Origin: Acidobacteriota bacterium
Lineage (GTDB): Bacteria; Acidobacteriota; Terriglobia; Terriglobales; Acidobacteriaceae
NCBI GenBank assembly: GCA_021806005.1
Contig: JAJZDM010000006.1
Location: 1-64,000 of the forward strand
DNA length: 64,000 nucleotides
Direction of reading: 5' to 3'
The translations under genes were made by a program, and so were the position numbers. Every line of letters begins with the position of its first letter. Within the stretch, counting starts at the first letter, position 1. This document shows positions 51,380 to 60,391 of the stretch, one piece after another. The notes beneath the pieces are model-generated. The model did not search any database. It worked only from the letters and a program-made list of their open reading frames with translations, and was not told where the DNA came from.

Positions 51380-52279
51380 GTGACGGATCACACGGACCCG
51401 CTAGAGCTACGCATTCATAATCTGACCAAAACCTACAAGAACGGTGTCAAGGCGCTCGACGGCGTGTCACTTGTCATTCCGCGCGGCCTCTACGGTCTGT
51501 TGGGGCCAAACGGTGCAGGGAAATCCACCCTGATGCGCACCATCGCCACGCTTCAGGAGCCCGACTCCGGCACGATCCGCTTCGGCTCCATCGACGTGCT
51601 GGCGCAGAAGGAAGAGGTTCGCAAGCTGCTCGGCTATCTGCCCCAGGATTTTGGCGTCTATCCGCGTGTCAGCGCCGAGGAGATGCTCGATCACCTGGCT
51701 TTGCTAAAAGGCGTCACCCATAGCAAAGAGCGTCGCGAGGTCGTCCATGCCATGCTCCATCGCGTCAACCTGTGGGACCATCGCCGCAAGGCGCTCACCG
51801 GATTCTCCGGCGGCATGCGCCAGCGCTTCGGCATCGCCCAGGCCCTGCTGGTGAACCCGCGCCTGCTGATTGTGGACGAGCCAACCGCCGGCCTCGATCC
51901 CGGCGAGCGAAATCGCTTCTACAACCTGCTGGCCGAAATCGGTGAAGATGTCGTCGTCATTCTTTCCACGCACATCGTTCAGGACGTGATGGAGTTGTGC
52001 CGCAACATGGCCATCATCCATCAGGGGCGGGTGCTCTTTGCCGGCTCGCCGGACGCCGCCGTGGCCGCCCTCGCCGACCGCGTCTGGGCGCGCAGTGTTG
52101 CCCGGGAGCAGGTCGAGGAATACCGATCCCGTATGGCCGTCATCTCGCACAAACTCGTCGCCGGCCAACCCCGGATTCATGTCCTCGCCGATGAGGCGCC
52201 AGAGCCGGACTTCTTCGCCGTTTCGCCCGATCTTGAAGACGTCTTTTTCGCCCATATCGCCGGTCTGGGCACCAACTAA
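51380..52279 (+). CDS. ABC transporter ATP-binding protein
   Basis: 299 residues from GTG 51380 with AGGAGA 7 bases upstream. Walker A is GPNGAGKSTLMR, the signature FSGGMRQRFGIAQALL, and Walker B LLIVDEPTAGLDP, with the switch His in LSTHIVQDV. The C-terminal segment (HVLADEAPEPDFFAVSPDLE) is typical of ABC-2/CcmA-type ATPases. It precedes the permease-M1 fusion by 15 bp and is probably its motor. Confidence 0.92.
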   Translation: MTDHTDPLELRIHNLTKTYKNGVKALDGVSLVIPRGLYGLLGPNGAGKSTLMRTIATLQEPDSGTIRFGSIDVLAQKEEVRKLLGYLPQDFGVYPRVSAEEMLDHLALLKGVTHSKERREVVHAMLHRVNLWDHRRKALTGFSGGMRQRFGIAQALLVNPRLLIVDEPTAGLDPGERNRFYNLLAEIGEDVVVILSTHIVQDVMELCRNMAIIHQGRVLFAGSPDAAVAALADRVWARSVAREQVEEYRSRMAVISHKLVAGQPRIHVLADEAPEPDFFAVSPDLEDVFFAHIAGLGTN

Positions 52280-52293
52280 CCCGAGGATCTCCT

Positions 52294-55200
52294 ATGCTGC
52301 GTTTCTTTGCCTTCGAGGTTCGCTACTGGCTGCGTTCGACGATGCTCTGGGTCTTCACCGCCATCGTTGCGTTGCTCGTCCTGCTCGCCCTTAGCACCGA
52401 TCAGGTTACGGTCGGCGGCGCCATCGGCAATACCTTGCGCAATGCGCCCTTCGTCGTCCAGCAGTTTTACTCCATCATGTGGTTCATCACGCTGCTGATG
52501 ACCGTGGCCTTTGTCAACTCCGCGGCCTCGCGCGAATTCGCCGCAAACATGCACCAGATCCTCTTTACCAAGCCGATCCGGCGCATGGACTTCCTGCTTG
52601 GCCGATTCTTCGGCGCCGTCGTGGTCTCCACCATCCCGATGCTGGGCATCAGCGTGGGCGCGCTACTGGCGCCATTGATGCCGTGGGCTGATCACGATCG
52701 CTTTGGACCTGTCTTCTGGGCCGCTCACGGCGTCAGCATCCTGCTCTTCGCACTGCCCAATACGCTCTTCATCGCGGCCATTCTCTTCACCATCGCCGTG
52801 CTCACGCGCTCGACGATCTTCTCCTTCATCGGCGGCATCCTGCTCATCGTTGCCGACGCTGTCGCCGGCGCATTCACCTCGGACATGCGCAATGAAAAGC
52901 TCGCTGCCATGCTCGATCCCTTTGGCAATGACGCCTTCAACTACGCCACCAAATACTGGACCGTGGCGCAACGCAACACCCACGTGCTCAGCCTTGACGG
53001 ACTGCTGCTGTGGAATCGCCTGCTCTGGATCGCCGTCGGTCTTGCCATCTTCGCCTTCGCCTGCTGGCGATTCCGCTTTGAAGAGCGCGCTGAGCGTGTT
53101 TCCAGGAAGAAAGCACCCGTAGCTGCGGAGAATCCTGCCGCACCCGCATCGCGCCCCGTCTTCAGCCTGCACTTCGGGGCCTCGGCGCGGGTGTCCCAAC
53201 TGCTCGCCTCTACACGTATCGAGATGCGCCGTTTGATGAAGACGGTCACCTTCATCGTGCTGACGCTGGCCGCGCTGCTGAACTGCGTGACGGCACTCAT
53301 CTTCAACGCCCGCTCCGGTTATGGATTGACCACCCGCCCGGTCACCTATTCGATGATCGACATCATCAGCGGAACACTGTACATGTTCCTGGTCGCCATG
53401 ATCACCTTCTTTGCCGGAGTTCTGGTCTGGGAGGAGCGCGATGCGCGCGTCGATGAGGTGCAGGACGCATTGCCAGTTCCGGAATGGCCGAGCTTCGTGG
53501 CCAAATTTTTCGCTCTGCTCGCTGCGATTGCCTCCATCCTCGCTCTGGTGCTTTGCGTTTCCGTCATCGTCCAGGCGTTCGACCACTACACGCGCTTTCA
53601 GATCGGCCTCTACGTGGACTCGCTGCTCTTTCACGTCATGGTCAGCTTTGCCTTCTTCACTGCGCTGGCCTTCTTCGTCCATGTGCTCTCGCCAAACAAA
53701 TACTTCGGTTACTTCGCCTTCATCGCTCTGCTGGTGGCCAACGCATTCATGTGGCGTCCGCTGCATGTCGCCTCAGGGATGCTGGAGTTCGGCTCGCTGC
53801 CCACGATGACCTACTCCGATTTCTTCGGCTTCGCGCCGTGGATCGTCTCCTGGCGTTGGTTTGCAGCCTACTGGGGATTCTTCTGCCTGCTGCTCTCCGT
53901 CGTCAGCGTACTGCTCTGGCAGCGCGGGCGCGACACGCGCTGGCGCGCGCGCCTGCACAACGTGCCGCAGCGCTTTCATGGCGTGGTGCGCACCGCTGGC
54001 TACCTCGGTCTCGCTGGCTTCCTGCTCACCGGTGCGTGGGTCTTCTACAACACCGAGATCCTGAACCACTTCGACAGTGAATACCAGGCTCAGCGTCGAC
54101 AGGCCGACTACGAAAAGAACTGGAAGAAGTACCAGAACCTGCCCCAGCCGCGTATCACCGACGTGCACTACAACGTGGCCATCTATCCGCACCATCGCAG
54201 ACTTGTCCTACACGCGGCTGAACAGATACAGAACGAAACTTCGGCGCCGATCACACAGGTCTGGTTTACAACCGATCGCAACTTCACCTCGCACATTACG
54301 CTGCCCGGTGCAAAGCTGGCCACCAACGACGCCGGAACCGGCTTCCGCATCTACAACCTGACGACGCCCATGCAGCCCGGCGAACAGCGTACACTCCAAC
54401 TCGACGTCGAAAGCCATCCGCAGGGCTTTGAAAACCAGACCACCATGACCGGCATCGCAGAGAACGGCACCTTTTTCAATAACACGATCCTGCCGCAGAT
54501 CGGCTATCAGGAGGACAACGAACTCACTGACCCGAATGTCCGCCATCGCTTCGGCCTGAAGGAGAAGGACCTCATGCCGAGGCTGGAGGTCAACTGCACC
54601 GCCGACTGCGGAAATACTTACATCTCGAACAACTCCGACTGGGTCAACGTCGATACCGTCATCAGCACCAACCGCAGCCAGACGGCCATCGCGCCCGGCT
54701 CCCTCATCCGCTCGTGGGTTCAGGACAATCGCAACTACTATGAGTACAAGCTGGATCACATTGCGCTTAACTTCTATTCTTTTCTCTCCGCCGACTACAC
54801 CGTTGCGCGCCGTACCTGGACTGCCCCCAACGGACAGAAAATCCTGATCGAGGTCTATTACCTGCGCGAGCAGCCGTGGAACGTGCCGCGCATGCTCAAC
54901 TCCATCCAGAGATCCTTTGCCTACTACACCGCCAACTTCGGACCGTACTACCAACGCGAGGCGCGAATCGTTGAGTTTCCGCGCGTAGCCAGCTTTGCTC
55001 AGGCCTTCCCTGGAACCATGCCCTACTCGGAGTCGATTGGCTTCATCGCCGACATTGAGAAGCCAGACGACATCGACATGGTCTTTTACGTCGTCGCGCA
55101 TGAGATGGCGCACCAGTGGTGGGCGCACCAGCTCATCGGCGCAAACATGGAAGGCGCAACGTCGCTCTCGGAGACACTCGCCCAGTACTCGGCGCTCATG

Positions 55201-55908
55201 GTCATGGAGAAGGAGTACGGCCAGAATGCGATGCGCAAATTCCTCCAGTACGAGATGGACGCCTATCTGCGCGCGCGCGGAACCGAACGGCTGAAGGAGC
55301 GGCCGCTCATGCGGGTCGAGGCCAGCCAGGGCTACATCCACTACCGCAAAGGCTCGGTCGTCATGTACTACCTGCGCGACATGATCGGCGAGGATCACGT
55401 CAACGCCGCATTGCGCCAGATCCTCGGCGAATTTGGCTACCACGGAGCGCCCTATCCCACCGCCTGGGCCTTGGTCAACGCGCTCTCCGCGCAGACTCCC
55501 GCGCAGTACCAGTACCTGATCCAGGACCTCTTCAAGGACATCACCATCTTCTCCAACCGCGCCCTCAGCGCCACCGCCGTCAAGCGACCCGATGGGAAAT
55601 ATGAGGTCACCGTCGTCATCCAGACGCATAAATACAAGGCCGACGCCAAGGGCAACGAGGTTGAAGTGCCGATGAATGACTGGATCGATGTCGGCGCACT
55701 GGCCGCGCCACCCAAAGGGTTCCACTACGGCGCCGTTCTCGCTCGTGAGCGCGTCCACATCGTGAGCGGAAATACCGGAGCGACCAACACCTACAGCTTC
55801 ATCACGGATACACTTCCGGACAGAGCCGGCGTCGATCCGCTCTTGTTGCTCATCGATCGCATCCCCGACGACAACCTCAAGAAAGTGGACCTTGTCTCGA
55901 AGAAATAA
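52294..55908 (+). CDS. ABC-2 permease fused to M1-family aminopeptidase
   Basis: 1204 residues. Residues 1-590 are ABC-2-type permease with twelve or so membrane segments in two halves (FFAFEVRYWLRSTMLWVFTA, then RIEMRRLMKTVTFIVLTLAA). From about 640 the chain is a periplasmic M1 gluzincin domain (PQPRITDVHYNVAIYPHHRR, then RLVLHAAEQIQNETSAPI). The zinc motif is HEMAH (936-940). The third ligand is probably Glu960 in SLSETLAQYS; I count 19 residues after HEMAH rather than the canonical 18. The GAMEN motif of classic M1 enzymes is not seen; the place reads FPGTMPYSESIGFI. The arrangement is known in Bacteroidota and Acidobacteriota, but its substrate is not. Confidence 0.9.
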   Translation: MLRFFAFEVRYWLRSTMLWVFTAIVALLVLLALSTDQVTVGGAIGNTLRNAPFVVQQFYSIMWFITLLMTVAFVNSAASREFAANMHQILFTKPIRRMDFLLGRFFGAVVVSTIPMLGISVGALLAPLMPWADHDRFGPVFWAAHGVSILLFALPNTLFIAAILFTIAVLTRSTIFSFIGGILLIVADAVAGAFTSDMRNEKLAAMLDPFGNDAFNYATKYWTVAQRNTHVLSLDGLLLWNRLLWIAVGLAIFAFACWRFRFEERAERVSRKKAPVAAENPAAPASRPVFSLHFGASARVSQLLASTRIEMRRLMKTVTFIVLTLAALLNCVTALIFNARSGYGLTTRPVTYSMIDIISGTLYMFLVAMITFFAGVLVWEERDARVDEVQDALPVPEWPSFVAKFFALLAAIASILALVLCVSVIVQAFDHYTRFQIGLYVDSLLFHVMVSFAFFTALAFFVHVLSPNKYFGYFAFIALLVANAFMWRPLHVASGMLEFGSLPTMTYSDFFGFAPWIVSWRWFAAYWGFFCLLLSVVSVLLWQRGRDTRWRARLHNVPQRFHGVVRTAGYLGLAGFLLTGAWVFYNTEILNHFDSEYQAQRRQADYEKNWKKYQNLPQPRITDVHYNVAIYPHHRRLVLHAAEQIQNETSAPITQVWFTTDRNFTSHITLPGAKLATNDAGTGFRIYNLTTPMQPGEQRTLQLDVESHPQGFENQTTMTGIAENGTFFNNTILPQIGYQEDNELTDPNVRHRFGLKEKDLMPRLEVNCTADCGNTYISNNSDWVNVDTVISTNRSQTAIAPGSLIRSWVQDNRNYYEYKLDHIALNFYSFLSADYTVARRTWTAPNGQKILIEVYYLREQPWNVPRMLNSIQRSFAYYTANFGPYYQREARIVEFPRVASFAQAFPGTMPYSESIGFIADIEKPDDIDMVFYVVAHEMAHQWWAHQLIGANMEGATSLSETLAQYSALMVMEKEYGQNAMRKFLQYEMDAYLRARGTERLKERPLMRVEASQGYIHYRKGSVVMYYLRDMIGEDHVNAALRQILGEFGYHGAPYPTAWALVNALSAQTPAQYQYLIQDLFKDITIFSNRALSATAVKRPDGKYEVTVVIQTHKYKADAKGNEVEVPMNDWIDVGALAAPPKGFHYGAVLARERVHIVSGNTGATNTYSFITDTLPDRAGVDPLLLLIDRIPDDNLKKVDLVSKK

Positions 55909-55928
55909 TCCCGTGCAGCGTCCCCGGT

Positions 55929-55958
55929 GACCCGCGGCGATTCAAACGGCCGCGGGTC
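55929..55958. terminator. Terminator-like hairpin
   Basis: GACCCGCGGC (55929-55938) and GCCGCGGGTC (55949-55958) form a perfect 10-bp stem with a 10-base loop, then TTGCG, 20 bp after the fusion gene's stop. It sits between convergent genes. Confidence 0.7.
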
Positions 55959-56128
55959 TTGCGTCCTTGTTACGGATTCGATCCATCGCCCAAGCCGACC
56001 GGTGTCTGCTGGTTCTCGGCAGCCTGCCCGCATAGGCTCACTGGCCCGGCGAGCAATACTGCGCACAGCCGAAGAACAGCTTCTGACCCATCCTTGCCGC
56101 GCTGCTCAGGTTCCTGGGCACAGCGTTT

Positions 56129-58489
56129 CTATGGTTGTTTGCTCAGAGCGGCGGCCGGATCCCAGCCGTCGCTGCCGCGCAGCCAGTTTTCAGGGGCGAA
56201 CTGCGCGGCCTGGTCCGGGGTCAATTGATGCGAGTAAGGTTCCCGCCGGGAGGGGTTGGCGCCGGGTCCGGTGGAGTGAAACTCGGCATAGTAGGCTGTC
56301 TGGAGCGAATGGGTCTCTCCGGGATGCCACTCCATCCAGCCGGCGGGCATGATCTGCGGTCCCATCCAGGTGTTGAGGTAGACGACGCGGGCATAGGGCC
56401 GCCATGGTCGGCCCAGATAGACGTTGCTGACGCCGCGGTCGGCGGTCAGCTTGCAATCGTTGAAGACGTAGCCGGAGTCCTGGTCCGGAAACACACGGCT
56501 CTGTGCGGTGAGCATGCCCTCGGGGTGCTGATTGCTGTGAATCTCGCACTGGTTGAAGACCGCTTTGGCATCGCCGAAGATGAAGTCCACGTTGCCTTCG
56601 ATGTAGCAGTGGTTGAAGTACTGCCGCGCAGCGGGGCAGGAAGAGTCCTTGCACGAGGCCGTGCCCGCGTACAGCGTGTCCTGGTTGCCCAGCAGGCGGA
56701 CGTTGTCGAAGATCTCGCGGTCACCCCGCACCAGCAGCGCCACGGCCTGCGAGCCCTGGGGAAGCTCGGGGTGGGTGGCGTTGAAGTCATTCTGGAAGGT
56801 GATGTTCTGGGCTGTGAAGTCATCGGCCAGAATGTTGACGGTGGAGGAATGGCCGGTGCCGCCGGAGTCTCCAGCACTCTTGTTCGCTACCACCACCGTC
56901 CGGTCAGCCTGCGGGTACGGGCTGCGCAGAGTGATGTGGGGCTTTTTGACCGTAAGGACTTCGTGGTAGATTCCGGGAGCGACGGAGATCAGCCCACCCG
57001 TCTCAGGAACGGCATCGATCGCCTGCTGAATCGAGTAGAAGTCGCCGGTGCCGTCGGCGGCTACATAGAACGTGTGATCCACAGCAGGAGCCTGTTCGTC
57101 GAGGTGGGGCGCTGTTGAGGGGTCCGCAAACGGAACCAGGGCTGCGGAGCAGGAGAGCGGCTCAGCGGAGCCATTGCTGGCCACCGCGCCGGGCGCTGCG
57201 GTGATGCTCACGTCCTGGCCCTGAGGCAGCAGATTGCCACGCTGCGGCCCGATGGTGATGGCGGCGTCCAGCGCCTGAATGCGTGACTGGTCAAGCCCCA
57301 GTGCGGAGACGTTGTCCAACGTCAAACCCAGTGGGTACTGCGCATCCAGTCCGGAGAAGATGTAGTTTCCGGGAGTGAGGACCTCGACGTTGCGCAGGGT
57401 GATCTGCTGATAGATGGGCAGACGGTCGCCGGAGAAGTCCGTGTAATGCGGGGTGATCACGATGGGATTGGTTGCGTTGCGGATGCAGACGTTCTGGTAG
57501 GTGATCTGCTGCACCAGACCTCCGCGGCTGGGATCGGATTTGATGCGGATGCCATTCTGCGTATGGTCGATGGTGAGATTTTTAACCAGCATGTGGTTGA
57601 CCCCGCCGCTGGTGCCGCTGCCGATCGACATGCCATGGCCGGCGTAGAAGTGATTGTCCAGGATGGAGAGGTGAGAGGACGGGATGTCTCCGCCGGAGCC
57701 GACGGCCACCTCATCATCGCCATTCTGGATGTTGCAGTGCGCGATGGTGACGTTGGTGGAGGAACCGGGATCGATGCCGTCGGTGTTGCGGGCCGTGGCC
57801 GGAGTGTCGATGGTGACGCCCCAGGCCGTAAAGCCGTCGGCGTTGTGGGCGCTCACGTGACCTCCGGGAGCGTTGCGCAGAGTAATCCCATACAGGGTGA
57901 AGTTCTTAACCCCGTTGAGGATGATCAGGTGGGGTACCTTCTGATAGAGATCCAGGAGCTTTGCCCGCTGGGCCAACTGCCACCAGGTCACGCTCTCTCC
58001 CAGCAGCAGGGAGCCGCCACGGCCGTCGATGGCTCCCTGACCCATAATGCCGCTGTTGGCGATGCCGTTGCCGCTGATGAAGGGTTTGCAACCTTCTCCG
58101 TGCGGCCCCAGCACACCGCAACTGCCGGGCTCCAGGTCGTAGAGGTGGGGGTTACTGGATGCCGCCAGCAGCGTGCCCTTGTCAACCACCAGTGTGACCC
58201 CGGAGCGCAACGTGAGCGGGCCGGAGAGAAAGACCTGGCCGCTGGCGCTGGATTTGAGGACAACAGCCCGTCCCGCCGGGCAGTGGTCCATGGCCTGCTG
58301 GATGCGCGCGGTGTCCAGGTGGTCTTCAGCGTCGGCTGGCAGATGGCCGTCGCTGGCGGCCAGGTTGGCTTGAAGAACGGTGCAGGTCTGAGGGATCTGG
58401 GGCTCGGTGACGTGGCGCAGGTCCTGCGCGTGCAGCAGGGAGGCCAGAGAGAGAAGCAGCAGGGGATATGACGAGCGAAGGTTGTACAT
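56129..58489 (-). CDS. Bifunctional pectinase: GH28 polygalacturonase fused to CE8 pectin methylesterase
   Basis: 786 residues from ATG 58489 (MYNLRSSYPLLLLSLASLLH), a signal peptide; the frame opens earlier, at 58591. The GH28 part (to about 430) has NTDGIDPGSSTNVTIAHCNI, GDDEVAVGSGGDIPSSH (catalytic Asp pair), GHGMSIGSGTSGGVNH and NGIRIKSDPSRGG: all expected active-site blocks. The CE8 part (about 465-770) has VAADGTGDFYSIQQAIDAVP, LLVRGDREIFDNVRLLGNQD, NVDFIFGDAKAVFNQ with the nucleophile Asp, and YLGRPWRPYARVVYL. It would remove methyl esters and cut the exposed polygalacturonan. Divergent from the Tat GH28 gene. Confidence 0.9.
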   Translation of the reverse strand: MYNLRSSYPLLLLSLASLLHAQDLRHVTEPQIPQTCTVLQANLAASDGHLPADAEDHLDTARIQQAMDHCPAGRAVVLKSSASGQVFLSGPLTLRSGVTLVVDKGTLLAASSNPHLYDLEPGSCGVLGPHGEGCKPFISGNGIANSGIMGQGAIDGRGGSLLLGESVTWWQLAQRAKLLDLYQKVPHLIILNGVKNFTLYGITLRNAPGGHVSAHNADGFTAWGVTIDTPATARNTDGIDPGSSTNVTIAHCNIQNGDDEVAVGSGGDIPSSHLSILDNHFYAGHGMSIGSGTSGGVNHMLVKNLTIDHTQNGIRIKSDPSRGGLVQQITYQNVCIRNATNPIVITPHYTDFSGDRLPIYQQITLRNVEVLTPGNYIFSGLDAQYPLGLTLDNVSALGLDQSRIQALDAAITIGPQRGNLLPQGQDVSITAAPGAVASNGSAEPLSCSAALVPFADPSTAPHLDEQAPAVDHTFYVAADGTGDFYSIQQAIDAVPETGGLISVAPGIYHEVLTVKKPHITLRSPYPQADRTVVVANKSAGDSGGTGHSSTVNILADDFTAQNITFQNDFNATHPELPQGSQAVALLVRGDREIFDNVRLLGNQDTLYAGTASCKDSSCPAARQYFNHCYIEGNVDFIFGDAKAVFNQCEIHSNQHPEGMLTAQSRVFPDQDSGYVFNDCKLTADRGVSNVYLGRPWRPYARVVYLNTWMGPQIMPAGWMEWHPGETHSLQTAYYAEFHSTGPGANPSRREPYSHQLTPDQAAQFAPENWLRGSDGWDPAAALSKQP

Positions 58490-58748
58490 GGGCGAGCGCT
58501 GGACTCCTGTGGTGCGGTGGTGGGTGTACCGGGTGACGGCCCTGGCGATGGCCAGGCATAGGCAGCCGAGAGGATAGACCACCGACGCCATGCTATCTTT
58601 CCGCCGACGAATGGGTCAAGAGATCCGACGCGAGCCGAGACTGATAGGAGCGGATGCTGTATTGTTCAAGGATAATGAGGTCTTTCGCCAGAGCGGAGAC
58701 GAATGAATCAGAGGCAGACAGCATCTTCCGCAAGTGTCCGCATCCATC

Positions 58749-58776
58749 TTGACATGCGTCAGTTGGGGTTGATAGG
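58749..58776 (+). promoter_or_regulatory. Candidate promoter for the Tat-exported GH28 gene
   Basis: A perfect -35 box TTGACA (58749-58754) is followed after 16 bp by GATAGG (58771-58776), a weak -10. The 5' leader would be about 135 bases. Confidence 0.35.
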
Positions 58777-58794
58777 GTCGGGTACGCAGAAGAA

Positions 58795-58828
58795 AGGTCA
58801 GACCTCAAGGATATTCAGGTTATAACCT
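58795..58828. promoter_or_regulatory. Tandem palindromes, candidate operators
   Basis: AGGTCAGACCT (58795-58805) and AGGTTATAACCT (58817-58828) are perfect palindromes sharing AGGT-N-ACCT ends, with centres about 22 bp apart. They lie just past the candidate promoter. Confidence 0.5.
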
Positions 58829-58917
58829 TTACGGCTCTGGAAGGGCAATACGGAGCCTTCGGGTTGCACCCGGCCAACGGTGCGAACCCACCTGTGCAGG
58901 AGTCCCACTGTTTCGCC

Positions 58918-60291
58918 ATGAAAGATTCTCTATTCAATCGACGCCGTTTTCTTGCCGCGGGAGGTTGCGCGATCGCAACCGCTCCTGTGGTTGCATGGGT
59001 GCCGTCAGCCTTGGCGGTGCAGACCGGTAAGCCAGGATCGGGAACCGAACCGCAGCAGAAGATGACCTTGAACGTGCGCGACTTTGGAGCGGCCGGAGAT
59101 GGCAGCAGCAAAGATACCGCGGCCCTGCAGCAGGCGCTGGACCGCTGTGCCGCGCTGGGAGGTGGGGTGGTTCAGGTTCCCGCGGGAAGGTACCTGACCG
59201 GGTCGATCGCCCTGCGCACCGGGACGGAGTTGCGCCTGGAGAAGGGCGCGACGTTGCAGGGATCACCCGATCCGGCCGACTACGCCGTGACTCAGGTGCG
59301 CTGGGAGGGGAAGTGGATCCAGGGGCACGTCGGACTGGTCTACGCGATCGACGCGGAGCGAGTCTGCATCACCGGGCCCGGCCAGATCGCAGGCGATCTC
59401 GAGATTGGCAGGAGGCCAACAGCGCAGGACCCACTGCGTCGTCCTGCACTGATCGAGTTCATTCGCTGCAGGGACCTGCTCCTGGAGGGCTTCTCCACCA
59501 GCTATCACCACATGTGGTCTATCCATCCGACCGGCTGCGAGAACATCGTTATCCGCGGGTTGACGATCCGCAGCACCGGCGGCAACGGCGATGGCATCGA
59601 TCTGGACTCCTGCCGCCATGTTCGGATTGAAGGCTGCGACATCTCTACGGGCGATGACTGTATCTCACTGAAGTCCGGCCGCGGCGAACAGGGCTACACC
59701 CTGCACCAGCCTACGGAAGATGTTCTGATCACAGACTGCACGCTGGCCGACTCCATCTTTGCCTGCATCGGCATCGGCAGCGAGACCTCCGGCGGCATAC
59801 GCGGGGTCCGCATCGAGCGGTGCCGGTTTACGCACGCGCGCAGTTTTGCCATCTACATCAAATCGCGGGTTGGCCGGGGAGCTTATCTGGAAGATATCTC
59901 CGCTACCGACCTGGACGCTTCCGGAATGGAGGGGGGATTCCTGCGTCTGAATCTGCTGAGTAGCGGTCTGCTGGGAGAGCATCCGGTGCGGGGGGCAGCC
60001 GGAATCCCGAGATGCAGCAACTTCCACTTCTCCAGGGTTCGAGTCCAGGACTGCCCAGTGCTGGTGCAGGCGACCAACATCTCCGCGGAGAAGCCTCTCG
60101 ATGGGTTTGTTCTGGAGAACGTCAGCGGTACGTGCGAGCAGGGGATCTTCCTGGCCAACGTCCGTAACGCGCAGATCCGCAATCTCAGGGTTACCGGCTA
60201 CGCGGGGCCGCTGATCACCGCGGAAAATGTCACGGGGACTGGCCTCGGTGACGCTCGGAGATTGTCGCCCGAGGCAACCCAGAGGCAGTAG
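58918..60291 (+). CDS. Tat-exported GH28-like polygalacturonase/rhamnogalacturonan hydrolase
   Basis: 457 residues from ATG 58918. The N terminus MKDSLFNRRRFLAAGGCAIA has a twin-arginine motif. The right-handed beta-helix starts with VRDFGAAGDGSSKDTAALQQ. Active-site blocks are GGNGDGIDLDSCRHVRIEGC, STGDDCISLKSGRGEQG and IYIKSRVGRG. The third block, usually GHGxxxGSE, reads IFACIGIGSETSGGI, so the usual catalytic-site His is missing. It may act on rhamnogalacturonan or alpha-galacturonides. The fold is secure, the specificity is not. Confidence 0.87.
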   Translation: MKDSLFNRRRFLAAGGCAIATAPVVAWVPSALAVQTGKPGSGTEPQQKMTLNVRDFGAAGDGSSKDTAALQQALDRCAALGGGVVQVPAGRYLTGSIALRTGTELRLEKGATLQGSPDPADYAVTQVRWEGKWIQGHVGLVYAIDAERVCITGPGQIAGDLEIGRRPTAQDPLRRPALIEFIRCRDLLLEGFSTSYHHMWSIHPTGCENIVIRGLTIRSTGGNGDGIDLDSCRHVRIEGCDISTGDDCISLKSGRGEQGYTLHQPTEDVLITDCTLADSIFACIGIGSETSGGIRGVRIERCRFTHARSFAIYIKSRVGRGAYLEDISATDLDASGMEGGFLRLNLLSSGLLGEHPVRGAAGIPRCSNFHFSRVRVQDCPVLVQATNISAEKPLDGFVLENVSGTCEQGIFLANVRNAQIRNLRVTGYAGPLITAENVTGTGLGDARRLSPEATQRQ

Positions 60292-60307
60292 GATGGGCTG
60301 CAGCGAA

Positions 60308-60339
60308 CCAAAGGGCGCGGTCGAAGCCGCGCCCTTTGG
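60308..60339. terminator. Strong bidirectional terminator
   Basis: CCAAAGGGCGCGG (60308-60320), loop TCGAAG, CCGCGCCCTTTGG (60327-60339): a perfect 13-bp stem, 17 bp after the GH28 stop and between convergent genes. Confidence 0.8.
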
Positions 60340-60391
60340 CAAAAGCATTGGCTGTACTGAAGGCTCCGAAGCAGTCTCCCGCTTCAGCGGC

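Larger units (their letters stand above)
58490..58917. other. 428-bp divergent promoter region of the pectin locus
   Basis: Separates the two pectin genes and contains TTGACA (58749-58754) and two small palindromes at 58795-58805 and 58817-58828. No gene is supported. Confidence 0.5.

Noticed and set aside
54208-55758. 516-residue open frame antisense to the M1 domain
   Set aside because: The plus strand carries the intact HEMAH domain; the antisense product has no family signal.
60038-60052. GGTTCGAGTCCAGGA, resembling a tRNA T-arm
   Set aside because: It lies inside the GH28 coding frame and no acceptor or anticodon arms surround it.
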